Of a stretch of DNA of 64,000 nucleotides, positions 36,753-44,893 are shown piece after piece. The notes beneath the pieces were generated by a model. It saw nothing but the letters and a program-made list of their open reading frames with translations. It ran no database searches and was not told where the DNA came from. This DNA comes from Usitatibacter palustris. GTDB lineage: Bacteria; Pseudomonadota; Gammaproteobacteria; Burkholderiales; Usitatibacteraceae. Each line of letters opens with the position of its first letter. Position 1 is the first letter of the stretch. The DNA lies in contig NZ_CP053073.1 in NCBI RefSeq assembly GCF_013003985.1, positions 3,844,001-3,908,000 of the forward strand, in the 5' to 3' direction. The position numbers and the translations under genes were made by a program.

Positions 36753-38117
36753 GTGTTCGAAAAGATCCTGATCGCCAACCGCGGCGAAATCGCGCTGCGG
36801 ATCCAGCGTGCCTGCCGGGAGATGGGCATCAAGACGGTGGCCATCCACTCCGAGGCCGACGCCGACGCGAAGTACGTGATGCTCGCGGACGAAAGTGTGT
36901 GCATCGGTCCCCCGCCCTCGCGCGATTCCTACCTCAACATTCCCGCGATCATCAGCGCCGCGGAAGTCACCGACGCGCAGGCGATCCACCCGGGCTACGG
37001 CTTCCTCTCGGAGAACGCCGACTTCGCCGAGCGCGTCGAGAACTCGGGGTTCGTCTTCATCGGGCCGACGGCTGCCTCGATCCGCATGATGGGCGACAAG
37101 ATCTCGGCCAAGAACGCGATGAAGAAGGTCGGCGTGCCGTGCGTGCCGGGCTCCGAGGGCGCGGTGCCCGACGATCCCAAGGAAATCCGCAAGCTTGCAG
37201 CGACGATCGGCTACCCGGTAATCATCAAGGCCGCGGGCGGCGGCGGCGGTCGCGGCATGCGCGTGGTGCACACCGAAGCCGCCCTCGTTAATGCGGTGAC
37301 GATGACGCGCACCGAAGCGCAGAACGCGTTCAACAACCCGGTCGTGTACCTCGAGAAATTCCTCGAGAAGCCGCGCCACATCGAGATCCAGGTGCTCGCC
37401 GACGAGCACAAGAACGCGATCTACCTGGGCGAGCGCGACTGCTCGATGCAGCGGCGCCACCAGAAGATCATCGAAGAAGGCCCCGCACCCCTCATCAAGC
37501 CGCGCCTGATCGAGCGGATCGGCGAGCGCTGCGCGGACGCGTGCCGCAAGCTCGGCTACCGTGGCGCGGGAACGTTCGAGTTCCTCTACGAGAACGACGA
37601 GTTCTACTTCATCGAGATGAACACCCGCGTGCAGGTCGAGCACCCGGTGACCGAAATGATCACGGGCGTGGACATCGTGCAGGAGCAGATCCGCGTGGCC
37701 GCGGGCCTCAAGCTTCGCTACCGGCAACGCGACATCGTGAAGCGCGGGCACGCGATCGAATGCCGCATCAACGCCGAGAACGCCTACACGTTCGTGCCCT
37801 CCCCGGGACGCATCACGCAGTACCACGTCGCGGGCGGTCCGGGCATCCGCTACGACTCGCACGTCTATGCCAACTACTACGTGCCGCCGCACTACGACTC
37901 GCTCATCGGCAAGTTGATCGCGTACGGCGACACGCGCGAGCAGGCGATCGCGCGCATGAAGGTTGCGCTCTCGGAGATGGTGATCGAGGGCATCCAGACC
38001 AACATCGCCCTCCACCAGGAATTGATGAACGATGCCGCCTTCGTCCGCGGGGGCGCGTCCATCCATTACCTGGAGGAAAAGATGGCGGCGCTCAAGTCCA
38101 TCCAGACGGACTCGTAG
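36753..38117 (+). CDS. accC: Biotin carboxylase subunit of acetyl-CoA carboxylase
   Basis: 454 residues. N-terminal [23 protein letters not shown]-grasp Gly-rich loop [12 protein letters not shown], catalytic [14 protein letters not shown] and RINAEN are all present. It carboxylates biotin on AccB at the first step of fatty acid synthesis. The start is GTG (VFEKIL); the ATG alternatives lie inside the conserved fold. Confidence 0.96.
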   Translation: MFEKILIANRGEIALRIQRACREMGIKTVAIHSEADADAKYVMLADESVCIGPPPSRDSYLNIPAIISAAEVTDAQAIHPGYGFLSENADFAERVENSGFVFIGPTAASIRMMGDKISAKNAMKKVGVPCVPGSEGAVPDDPKEIRKLAATIGYPVIIKAAGGGGGRGMRVVHTEAALVNAVTMTRTEAQNAFNNPVVYLEKFLEKPRHIEIQVLADEHKNAIYLGERDCSMQRRHQKIIEEGPAPLIKPRLIERIGERCADACRKLGYRGAGTFEFLYENDEFYFIEMNTRVQVEHPVTEMITGVDIVQEQIRVAAGLKLRYRQRDIVKRGHAIECRINAENAYTFVPSPGRITQYHVAGGPGIRYDSHVYANYYVPPHYDSLIGKLIAYGDTREQAIARMKVALSEMVIEGIQTNIALHQELMNDAAFVRGGASIHYLEEKMAALKSIQTDS

Positions 38118-38136
38118 GCCCGGGGGTCGACTGACC

Positions 38137-39033
38137 ATGGCCTGGCAACGCGTGCGGCTGGTTGTCGAAGGCCGCCATGCCCAGCAGCTCGCCGAGGCGC
38201 TCGAGGGCGCGGGCGCGCTTTCCACCGAACTCACCGATGCCGACGCGGGCACTCCCGAGGAGTCCGCCGTCTTCGGCGAACCGGGCTCCGAAGCGTCGGT
38301 CTGGGCGCGTTGCTGCGTCGGTGCGCTGTTTGCGGGCGACGCGAATGCCGCCGCGGCGATCGATGCCGCGCTCGACGAGAGTGGCGTTCCGACGCTGTCG
38401 GCCGCCTCGCTCGATCGCCTCGAGGACGCGGACTGGGTCGCCGAAACGCAGCGCCAGTTCGAACCGATCCGCGCCGGCACGAAACTCTGGATCGTCCCCA
38501 CGTGGCACGAGGCACCCGATGCGAGCGGCGTGAACATCGTGCTCGATCCAGGCGCGGCCTTCGGAACGGGCAGCCATCCCACGACGCGCCTGGTGCTCGG
38601 GTTTCTCGAGCGCACGGTGAGCGCGGGCGACAACGTGCTCGACTACGGTTGCGGCTCGGGGATCCTCGCGATCGCCGCGCTCAAGCTGGGTGCGGGTAGC
38701 GCCATGGGTGTCGACATCGATCCGGCCGCGCTCGAAACCGCACGCTACAATGCGGCGCGAAACGGCGTGACGCTCGAACTCGTGCCCGCCGACAAGACGC
38801 TCGCTGCGCAATACCGGATCACGGTCGCCAACATCCTCGCCAATCCCCTTCGAATGCTGGCCCCCTTGCTCGCAACGCACACCGCTCCCGGAGGCCACAT
38901 CGCACTGTCGGGCATCCTCGCTTCGCAGGTCGATGAGGTGACGCTCGCCTATGCACCCTGGAGCGATCTCGCGGTCGAAGGTGAAGAGGAGGGCTGGGTG
39001 TTGCTCGCAGGAACGAGGAAAGCCGGATGCTGA
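38137..39033 (+). CDS. prmA: Ribosomal protein L11 methyltransferase
   Basis: 298 residues. The substrate-recognition domain (about 1-90) is followed by the SAM domain: GAAFGTGSHPTTRLVL, LDYGCGSGILAIAALKLGA, GVDIDPAALE and VANILANPLRML. It trimethylates L11 in the cytoplasm. A common neighbour of accBC. The zinc-ribbon gene starts 7 bases before its stop. Confidence 0.95.
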   Translation: MAWQRVRLVVEGRHAQQLAEALEGAGALSTELTDADAGTPEESAVFGEPGSEASVWARCCVGALFAGDANAAAAIDAALDESGVPTLSAASLDRLEDADWVAETQRQFEPIRAGTKLWIVPTWHEAPDASGVNIVLDPGAAFGTGSHPTTRLVLGFLERTVSAGDNVLDYGCGSGILAIAALKLGAGSAMGVDIDPAALETARYNAARNGVTLELVPADKTLAAQYRITVANILANPLRMLAPLLATHTAPGGHIALSGILASQVDEVTLAYAPWSDLAVEGEEEGWVLLAGTRKAGC

Positions 39034-39881
39034 TCACCACCTGCACGCATTGCCTCGCGCGCTTTCGCGTGACGCCGCAGCAGTTGAACCTGCGGCAGGG
39101 GCAGGTGCGCTGTGGAAGTTGCCAGACCGTGTTCAGCGGCTTCGAGGCGCTCGAGCGTTTCCCGGACGATGACACCGGCACGCGGATCCTCGCGGCGCGT
39201 GCCGCGGCCGCCGCTGGAGGCGCGCACGGCGAAGCACTCCCCTCCGGAGCGGCTCCGATTGCCGATCTTCCCGACGAGGGCGTTCCCGAAGTCGCCGATG
39301 AGGTCGCGCGCACGCCGGCCGCGGCGGCGGAACCCGCGGCCGAGCGCCCCCGGGTACAGCCGCCGGTGTCGCCATTGATCTTCGAGGAACCCGCGCCGCC
39401 GCCGCGTCCGTCGCGCGCGTGGGTCTTCGGCTGCGCCCTGATGGCGGTGTTGCTCGTGGTACAGCTCGCCTATGCCTTCCGTTCGGAGCTCGCGCAGGCC
39501 TATCCGGTTTCGCGGCCGTTCCTCGAATCGGTTTGCGCGTCAGCCGGTTGTTCGGTGCCGTGGGTGAATGACGCCGCGCGCCTGAAGCTCGAGGACTCCG
39601 AACTGCTCGAGGTTCCCGGCCGTCCGCAGGAGATCGCGCTCGGCGCACGCATCCGCAACCTCGCGCCGGTGTCGCAGGAATTCCCGCACATCGAGCTCAC
39701 GCTCACGGATCTTTCGGGACAGGCGGCCGCGCGACGCATCTTGCGGCCCGTCGACTACCTGGGCCGCGCGCCCGCACCGAGCGAGGCGATGTCCGCGGGC
39801 TCCGAGCTCGCAATCCAGTTGCGCCTCGAGACGCCGCGCATCAAGGCCACGGGCTACGAGCTGCAGCTCTTCTACCCGTAG
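39027..39881 (+). CDS. Zinc-ribbon DUF3426 membrane protein
   Basis: 284 residues. N-terminal MJ0042-type zinc ribbon (CTHCLARFRVTP, then CGSCQTVFSGFEAL), a disordered Pro/Ala/Glu-rich linker (about 60-120), one membrane segment (WVFGCALMAVLLVVQLAYAF), and a periplasmic DUF3426 domain that contains a Cys pair around CASAGCSVP. Function unknown; it is a regular companion of prmA in betaproteobacteria. It overlaps prmA by 7 bases and converges on the DUF1631 gene. Confidence 0.85.
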   Translation: MLITTCTHCLARFRVTPQQLNLRQGQVRCGSCQTVFSGFEALERFPDDDTGTRILAARAAAAAGGAHGEALPSGAAPIADLPDEGVPEVADEVARTPAAAAEPAAERPRVQPPVSPLIFEEPAPPPRPSRAWVFGCALMAVLLVVQLAYAFRSELAQAYPVSRPFLESVCASAGCSVPWVNDAARLKLEDSELLEVPGRPQEIALGARIRNLAPVSQEFPHIELTLTDLSGQAAARRILRPVDYLGRAPAPSEAMSAGSELAIQLRLETPRIKATGYELQLFYP

Positions 39882-39892
39882 CGAAACCGGCT

Positions 39893-42178
39893 TCAGGCCG
39901 CGCGGGCGTTCTCGAGCATCGAATCCACGGCGCGACCGACCAGCGGGCCGGTGTCGATGATGCGTGCCTCGCCCTGGCGAAGCTGCTCGGCGAGCGCCTC
40001 GGGTGAAATCGAGATCGCGCTCTCCGACTCGTTCGCATTCGTGAACAGGTAGACGCCCTTCGCCGGGCTGATCCAGGTGAGGCGCGCGCGAATCACCGGT
40101 GCGCCCAGCGGCATGAACTCGACCCAGGTTCCGCGCGGCAGGTTGGTCCACACACCCGTGCGCGTGAAGACGTTGCGCACCATGCCCTTCGTGCGCGGCG
40201 TATTGAGGCGAATCTCCTGGACCTGCACGCCGCCCGCGGGGAGGACGGTGCGCTCGATACTCGGCGCAACCGGAAGCTCCGGTGCCGCTGACGGCCCATC
40301 CGGAACGATCGCCATTCCACGCAACCCCGCCCTCACGGCATTGGCGTGGCAATCGACGAGCGAACCCAGGAAGAGGTCGCGCCCCTCGATCGGCGTGTCG
40401 GCGCGCAGCATGCCTTCCTGCAGCTGCTTGAGCATCGACGGCAGCATCGTGACCAGGCGCTTGCGGTCATCGGCCGCCGCCTTGGGCTCGACGCTCCAGA
40501 GCAGATCCTCGAGCGTGTGCAGCAGCGACTGCCACGGGGGCGATCCCTCGCCCTCCGTGAGGTGCACGTTCGCGAGCGCGCGGACCCAATGGGTGTTGAG
40601 CATCTCGCGCACCGGCGCGGGAACCCACGCGCGCACTTCCAGGCGGCGGGCCACTTCGTCCTCGGCGGTGAGGCGCGCGATTTCCTGGCGCTCGCGTTCC
40701 TCGATGTAGCGCGACGAACGCTCGACGATGAGCTCTTCGGTCTTGCGCTGGTTCTCGATGAACGCGTCGACCTCGGAGATGAGGCGCACGAAGAGCGTGA
40801 CGTCGGTGTCGAACTCCGTGAGCACCGTGTGGACCGTGGCTTCGATCATGTCGACCGAGGCCGCGCCCTTCGCGCTGCGCTCGTCGAGGCCCATCGCCGC
40901 TTCCGCGAGGCGGTCGATCAGGCGGCGCGTCGGATGCTCCTTCGACGAGAAGAATTCCTTGTCGAGCAGGGCCACCTTGAGCGTCGGGATCTGCAGGCGC
41001 GAGAGGATCGCCTTCACGTTCCCCGGGATCTGCGGGTCGTCGAAGATGTAGTCGAAGATCATCGCGACGACGTCGATCGTCATCGAGTCGATCGAGGTGA
41101 GCGAAGCGCTGCCCGGAGCGACCTTCAGTGCACGAAGGACGTTGACGACCAGCGCCTCGCCCCCCGCGGGTACGGCCACCTCGCCACCATCGCGATGCAT
41201 GCGCGTGAGCTCGGTAACGAACGCCTGGGGCGCGGCCACGCCTGGGATCGTAGGCCACACCAGGGTCCCGTTACCGGCTCCGGCGGCGGAGGGTGCTCCC
41301 GCGGCGGGGCCGCTCAAGCCTCCCTGAGGCTGAGAACCTAGAAACTGGGCAAGACTGCGAAAGACATCGACATCGGATCCGGGTGCGGCGGGGGCTCCGC
41401 TCCTGCCTCCGGCGGAACCACCAGTCGCTCCAGGCGCGCCGCTCGCGCCCTTGGGGCGCTGCGCCGAAGGCGCGTTCTTGCGCGCCACGGGACGGATCTC
41501 CGGCAGGATCTGGCGCTGCACGAGATGCGCGTTGAGGTCGTGGTAGACGTTGTGCAGATCGGCCGTCACGTAGCTTTCGAACTGGCGCATCAGCGCCATC
41601 CGAACCTTGAAGCCGGCCTCGACCTGGCCACACGCGTCCTTGAGGGCCGCGCAGAACGTCGCGGGTGAAAGCGGATTCGCGTCGTCCTTGAGCTCGGGCC
41701 GGTCCATGAGGAAGCCGAAGCGCTGCGAGAGCGCGAAGAGCTCGCTCTCGCACGAGTTGGACATCTTGCGCGCCATCTCGGAGGCGGCAAGCGTGCCCTC
41801 GAGATCCTCGTCGCCGACGAGCGAAAGCTCACCCATTTGCGACGATGTCGCGGCCGCACTTTCGCCGCGCACCTTGCGATTGAAGAATTCGACGAACTGG
41901 CGCCGGAATGCGGCTTCGATGGTCGGGCGCTTTTCGCGCGCGACGGCGCGCGCATCGAGGTAGACGTTCTGGGCTTCGCGATCGTGCGACTTCTCGGCCA
42001 TCTCGAAGAGGTCGTCTTCGATGCGGTCGAACATTCCCGAGAGCGACGATGCGATGCGGTCGAGCGCGAGCTCGCGGCAATCCTTGAGGACGCCCGCGGT
42101 CTCCTGCGGTGAGAGTCGTGAGCGTGCCCGGGAGTGATCTCCCAGCGACACCACTTTGCCGTTCGTCGCGTTCGCCAT
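39893..42178 (-). CDS. DUF1631 protein under a c-di-GMP riboswitch
   Basis: 761 residues, mostly helical, of the DUF1631 family (NATNGKVVSLGDHSRARS then CRELALDRIASSLSGMFDRI at the N terminus). A low-complexity Gly/Ala/Ser linker (about 265-320) separates the N- and C-terminal parts. The last 120 residues are beta-rich (RNVFTRTGVWTNLPRGTWVE, LTWISPAKGVYLFTN), like a small barrel; this resembles PilZ-type folds but lacks their clear motifs, so that is only a suggestion. The DUF1631 function is unknown. The ATG chosen has AAGGGG eight bases upstream, and the frame upstream of it runs through the riboswitch, so an earlier start is unlikely. Confidence 0.85.
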   Translation of the reverse strand: MANATNGKVVSLGDHSRARSRLSPQETAGVLKDCRELALDRIASSLSGMFDRIEDDLFEMAEKSHDREAQNVYLDARAVAREKRPTIEAAFRRQFVEFFNRKVRGESAAATSSQMGELSLVGDEDLEGTLAASEMARKMSNSCESELFALSQRFGFLMDRPELKDDANPLSPATFCAALKDACGQVEAGFKVRMALMRQFESYVTADLHNVYHDLNAHLVQRQILPEIRPVARKNAPSAQRPKGASGAPGATGGSAGGRSGAPAAPGSDVDVFRSLAQFLGSQPQGGLSGPAAGAPSAAGAGNGTLVWPTIPGVAAPQAFVTELTRMHRDGGEVAVPAGGEALVVNVLRALKVAPGSASLTSIDSMTIDVVAMIFDYIFDDPQIPGNVKAILSRLQIPTLKVALLDKEFFSSKEHPTRRLIDRLAEAAMGLDERSAKGAASVDMIEATVHTVLTEFDTDVTLFVRLISEVDAFIENQRKTEELIVERSSRYIEERERQEIARLTAEDEVARRLEVRAWVPAPVREMLNTHWVRALANVHLTEGEGSPPWQSLLHTLEDLLWSVEPKAAADDRKRLVTMLPSMLKQLQEGMLRADTPIEGRDLFLGSLVDCHANAVRAGLRGMAIVPDGPSAAPELPVAPSIERTVLPAGGVQVQEIRLNTPRTKGMVRNVFTRTGVWTNLPRGTWVEFMPLGAPVIRARLTWISPAKGVYLFTNANESESAISISPEALAEQLRQGEARIIDTGPLVGRAVDSMLENARAA

Positions 42179-42265
42179 GGTCGCAGCCCCTTGGGGTCGC
42201 CCAAACCGGGGAGGAACGCGAAGTCGGGGATGGCGAGAGGCCGCCCGGATGGGCGACGGTGGAGC

Positions 42266-42284
42266 GATCGGCCGGGGGCCGATC
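42266..42284 (-). promoter_or_regulatory. Hairpin downstream of the riboswitch aptamer
   Basis: Perfect 8-bp stem GATCGGCC / GGCCGATC with a 3-base loop, 12 bases 3' of the aptamer on the minus strand. No T run follows, so as expression platform it might act in a Rho-dependent or translational manner. The DUF1631 Shine-Dalgarno (AAGGGG) also sits next to CCCC, a possible local pairing partner. Confidence 0.55.
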
Positions 42285-42294
42285 CCACGAATCT

Positions 42295-42385
42295 CTGGCA
42301 ATCCCGCTGTCGTAGGGCCTTTGAACGGCACCCTTTAGACCGGTGACTTTGCGCCCCCACCTTTCGATGGGTTTGCCCTGTTTCA
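42295..42385 (-). ncRNA. Cyclic-di-GMP-I (GEMM) riboswitch aptamer
   Basis: On the minus strand the leader of the DUF1631 gene matches the GEMM-I consensus: CAGGGCAAACC, a 6-bp stem CCCATC / GGTGGG closed by a GAAA tetraloop, then GGCGCAAAGTCACCGG, TCTAAAG (tetraloop-receptor side), a variable hairpin, and CAGCGGGATTGCC at the 3' end. 5' GGCAA can pair with 3' TTGCC to close the outer helix. The order and spacing of these blocks match RF01051 members such as Vc2. It ends about 118 bases before the ATG. Which way it switches cannot be read directly. Confidence 0.9.
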
Positions 42386-42408
42386 GGTGTTTCGTGTGCG
42401 CCACGGGT

Positions 42409-42440
42409 GGTATCGGTCGTACTGGCGACAACCTGATACC
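42409..42440. promoter_or_regulatory. Imperfect 32-base inverted repeat in the divergent promoter region
   Basis: GGTATC at one end and GATACC at the other, with additional inner symmetry (GGTCG / CAACC-like). It lies just upstream of the riboswitch on one side and 150 bases before the PfkB-kinase start on the other. It is placed where an operator for either gene would be. Confidence 0.4.
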
Positions 42441-42592
42441 TACATCAATACTGGTCCTACGCTCGCGATGTTGCCGGAAGGCGACAAGAGGGTCAACGCC
42501 GCTTGTCGGCGCTGAGGCGCCGCACGTCTGGTTAGGTGAGTGCTTGCTCCAAGGTAGACTCTGCCTCGCAAAAACAGCTTGAGGCTTGCTCG
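42441..42592 (+). other. Leader of the PfkB-kinase gene, no gene seen
   Basis: Remainder of the 414-base gap between DUF1631 and the kinase. It holds a small hairpin at 42497-42511 (CGCCG / CGGCG) and GAGG about nine bases before the kinase ATG. I see no convincing promoter hexamers, tRNA or open frame of interest. Confidence 0.4.
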
Positions 42593-43525
42593 ATGACGAT
42601 CGTGGTCTGCGGTTCCCTCGCCTACGACACCATCATGGTGTTCGAGGGCCAGTTCCGGAAGCACATCCTCCCGGACAGGATTCACATCCTGAACGTGTCC
42701 TTCATGGTCCCGCAGATGCACCGGTACTTCGGGGGGTGCGCGGGCAACATCGCCTACAACCTGTGGCTGCTGGGTGACCAGCCGGCGATCATGGCCACCG
42801 TGGGCCACGACTTCAAGCCCTATGGCAAGCGCCTCAAGGAGTTGGGCCTGACGGACCGGCACGTGCGCCGCGTCGACGACCAGTTCACCGCCCAGGCCTT
42901 CATCACCACCGACCTCGAGGACAACCAGATCACCGCCTTCCATCCGGGGGCGATGATGTTCTCGCACCTGAACAAGATCGCCGACGCGCCGGAGGCGACG
43001 CTCGGCATCGTCTCCCCCGACGGCCGGGACGGGATGTTCGAGCACTCGCGCGGATTCGCGAAAGCCGGCGTACCGTACCTGTTCGATCCGGGCCAGGGCC
43101 TGCCCATGTTCTCGGGCGCGGACCTCCTGGAGCTGATCGCGCCCGCCAAGGCCCTCACGGTGAACGATTACGAGGCCCAGATCGTCGAGGAAAGGACGGG
43201 CAAGAAGGTGGCTGAGCTCGCGACGATGGTGGAGGCCGTCGTGGTCACCCGGGGCGCCGAGGGATCGATCGTCCATACCGGCGGTCAACAGATAGAGATC
43301 CCGTGCGTTAGGCCGGATGGAGTCGTCGATCCGACAGGCTGCGGGGATGCCTACCGCGCCGGCCTGCTGCATGGCCTTGCGAAGGGCTGGGACTGGGGCA
43401 AATCGGCCCGGCTCGCGTCGGTGCTGGGAGCCTTCAAGATCGCCCATCGCGGCGGCCAGAACCACCAGCCGACGCTCGAGAAGATCGCGGCGAAGTTCAA
43501 AGAGGAGTTTGGTGAATCGCTCTAG
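42593..43525 (+). CDS. PfkB-family carbohydrate/nucleoside kinase
   Basis: 310 residues. N-terminal VVCGSLAYDTIMVFEGQF, then GGCAGNIAYNLWLLG (substrate-binding Gly pair), VTRGAEGSI, and the catalytic DPTGCGDAYRAGLL with its Asp base. The pattern is closest to adenosine/ribokinase-type members of betaproteobacteria; the substrate cannot be fixed from sequence alone. Start taken at MTIVVCGSL; an upstream in-frame start would add 19 residues of unlike composition. The lipoprotein gene follows after 10 bases. Confidence 0.85.
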   Translation: MTIVVCGSLAYDTIMVFEGQFRKHILPDRIHILNVSFMVPQMHRYFGGCAGNIAYNLWLLGDQPAIMATVGHDFKPYGKRLKELGLTDRHVRRVDDQFTAQAFITTDLEDNQITAFHPGAMMFSHLNKIADAPEATLGIVSPDGRDGMFEHSRGFAKAGVPYLFDPGQGLPMFSGADLLELIAPAKALTVNDYEAQIVEERTGKKVAELATMVEAVVVTRGAEGSIVHTGGQQIEIPCVRPDGVVDPTGCGDAYRAGLLHGLAKGWDWGKSARLASVLGAFKIAHRGGQNHQPTLEKIAAKFKEEFGESL

Positions 43526-43535
43526 GGAGATGGTC

Positions 43536-43994
43536 ATGAACACCAGGAAGACGTTGGCTTTGGTCGTGTGCGCGCTCGCCGTCGGCGGCTGCGCCTATCC
43601 GCGGCAGGGCAGCGGCGATTACACGGCCTACGGCGTGCGCGCTGAGCAGAGCGTGCGATTCGGAGTCGTGGAATCCGTGCGCCTCGTGCGCATCGACAAC
43701 CCCAACAGCGGCGTGGGCGGCGTGTCGGGTGCCATCGTCGGCGGCATCGCCGGCAGCCACGTCGGCGGTGGCTCGGGCCAGGCAGTCGGCGCGGTCCTTG
43801 GCGCGGTTGCTGGTGGCCTCCTTGGCCAGGCCATCGAGCAGGACGCAACACAGCGCACCGGCCTCGAGATCACGATCCTCCTCGACTCGGGCAAGTACGT
43901 CGCGATCACGCAGGAAGCCGACGAGAATTTCCGCTCCGGCGACCGCGTTCGCATCCTGCAACAGGCCAACGGCATCTCGCGCGTCACGCGCTGA
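43536..43994 (+). CDS. Glycine-zipper outer-membrane lipoprotein (SlyB/Rickettsia 17 kDa-like)
   Basis: 152 residues. Lipoprotein signal with lipobox AVGGC (lipidated Cys at about 20), then a glycine zipper (about 65-105: GGVSGAIVGGIAGSHVGGGS, AVLGAVAGGLLGQA), and a short C-terminal domain with YVAITQEADENFRSGDRVRI. This matches SlyB/17 kDa surface-antigen-type lipoproteins of the outer membrane. ATG at 43536 sits six bases after AGGGAG; a second ATG two codons upstream overlaps that element. Confidence 0.85.
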   Translation: MNTRKTLALVVCALAVGGCAYPRQGSGDYTAYGVRAEQSVRFGVVESVRLVRIDNPNSGVGGVSGAIVGGIAGSHVGGGSGQAVGAVLGAVAGGLLGQAIEQDATQRTGLEITILLDSGKYVAITQEADENFRSGDRVRILQQANGISRVTR

Positions 43995-44020
43995 TTCAAG
44001 AAACCTTCATGTGACAGTCA

Positions 44021-44040
44021 CGGGCGGGTCACCCCGCCCG
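44021..44040 (+). terminator. Hairpin after the glycine-zipper lipoprotein gene
   Basis: 8-bp GC stem CGGGCGGG / CCCGCCCG with a TCAC loop, 27 bases past the stop. No T run follows, so termination strength is doubtful. An adjoining palindrome GTGACAGTCAC covers 44011-44021. Confidence 0.5.
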
Positions 44041-44047
44041 CTTAGCC

Positions 44048-44076
44048 TGCCCTCGTTATTTTTTACAACGAGGGCA
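44048..44076 (+). promoter_or_regulatory. Hairpin covering the olsB Shine-Dalgarno
   Basis: Perfect 10-bp inverted repeat (TGCCCTCGTT / AACGAGGGCA) with a T-rich 9-base loop, ending 3 bases before the olsB ATG. The likely Shine-Dalgarno (GAGGG) is in the 3' arm, so the folded RNA should hide it. As DNA the same dyad could be an operator. Confidence 0.5.
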
Positions 44077-44079
44077 CGG

Positions 44080-44844
44080 ATGCAGACCCAGCCGCGCATC
44101 GCCGATCACGAAAGCCCCAGGCGCCTGCAGGTCGCGCTCGCCAAGACCCCCGGCGAAGTGATCGAAGCGCAGCAACTGCGCTATCGCATCTTTTCCGAAG
44201 AGCTCGGTGCTCGCCTCGAAAGCGAATCGACGGGCCTCGACAGCGACGCGTTCGACCCCTTCTGCGATCACCTCATCGTCCGCGACGCCGGGCGGCAGGA
44301 AGTCGTCGGAACCTATCGCCTCCTGCCTCCGGCCGCGGCCCGCGCCGCGGGCCGCCTCTATTCGGAGTCCGAGTTCGATCTCGCGAGGCTTGACGGCATT
44401 CGCAGTGACCTGGTGGAAGTGGGCCGCTCGTGCGTCCACCCCGAACACCGCGGCGGGCGAGTGATCTCGATGCTCTGGTCGGGGATCTGCGAATACATGA
44501 CGACGCGTGGCCATCGCTATCTCGCGGGGTGCGCGTCGATCGGGCTCGCCGACGGCGGGCGAAACGCCGCGGCCATCTACGCGCAACTCGCCGCCGCACA
44601 TGCAGCACCTGCGGAGTGGCGCGTGTTCCCGCGCGTCCCGTTGCCACTCGATGCGCTCGAGCCCGCGCGCGACGTGAAGCTTCCGCCCCTCATCAAGGGC
44701 TACATCCGCGCCGGGGCCTCGATTTGCGGTGAGCCCGCGTGGGATCCGGACTTCAATACCGCCGACCTCTTCGTGTTGCTCCCCCTCGAGCGCTTCGCGC
44801 AGCGCTACGCCGCGCGCTTCATGGGTGAATCCGCCGCTGCATGA
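44080..44844 (+). CDS. olsB: L-ornithine N-alpha-acyltransferase (ornithine lipid synthesis)
   Basis: 254 residues, GNAT-like fold. LQVALAKTPGEVIEAQQLRYRIF at the N terminus (part), CDHLIVRD, VVGTYRLLPP, VEVGRSCVHPEHRGG and PPLIKGYIRAGASICGEPAW (part) are the OlsB signatures. It attaches a 3-hydroxyacyl group to ornithine to give lyso-ornithine lipid. The acyltransferase next door supplies the second chain. Starts directly behind the hairpin at 44048-44076. Confidence 0.9.
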   Translation: MQTQPRIADHESPRRLQVALAKTPGEVIEAQQLRYRIFSEELGARLESESTGLDSDAFDPFCDHLIVRDAGRQEVVGTYRLLPPAAARAAGRLYSESEFDLARLDGIRSDLVEVGRSCVHPEHRGGRVISMLWSGICEYMTTRGHRYLAGCASIGLADGGRNAAAIYAQLAAAHAAPAEWRVFPRVPLPLDALEPARDVKLPPLIKGYIRAGASICGEPAWDPDFNTADLFVLLPLERFAQRYAARFMGESAAA

Positions 44845-44893
44845 CCTGACGGCATGGGAGAATGGCCCGGAGTCGCCCACCGCTTCCGGAACC

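Noticed and set aside
44012-44022. Pho-box-like half-site (CTGTCAC on the minus strand) upstream of olsB
   Set aside because: Only one half is present and the expected second 7-mer at the right spacing is missing; the palindrome GTGACAGTCAC explains it equally well.
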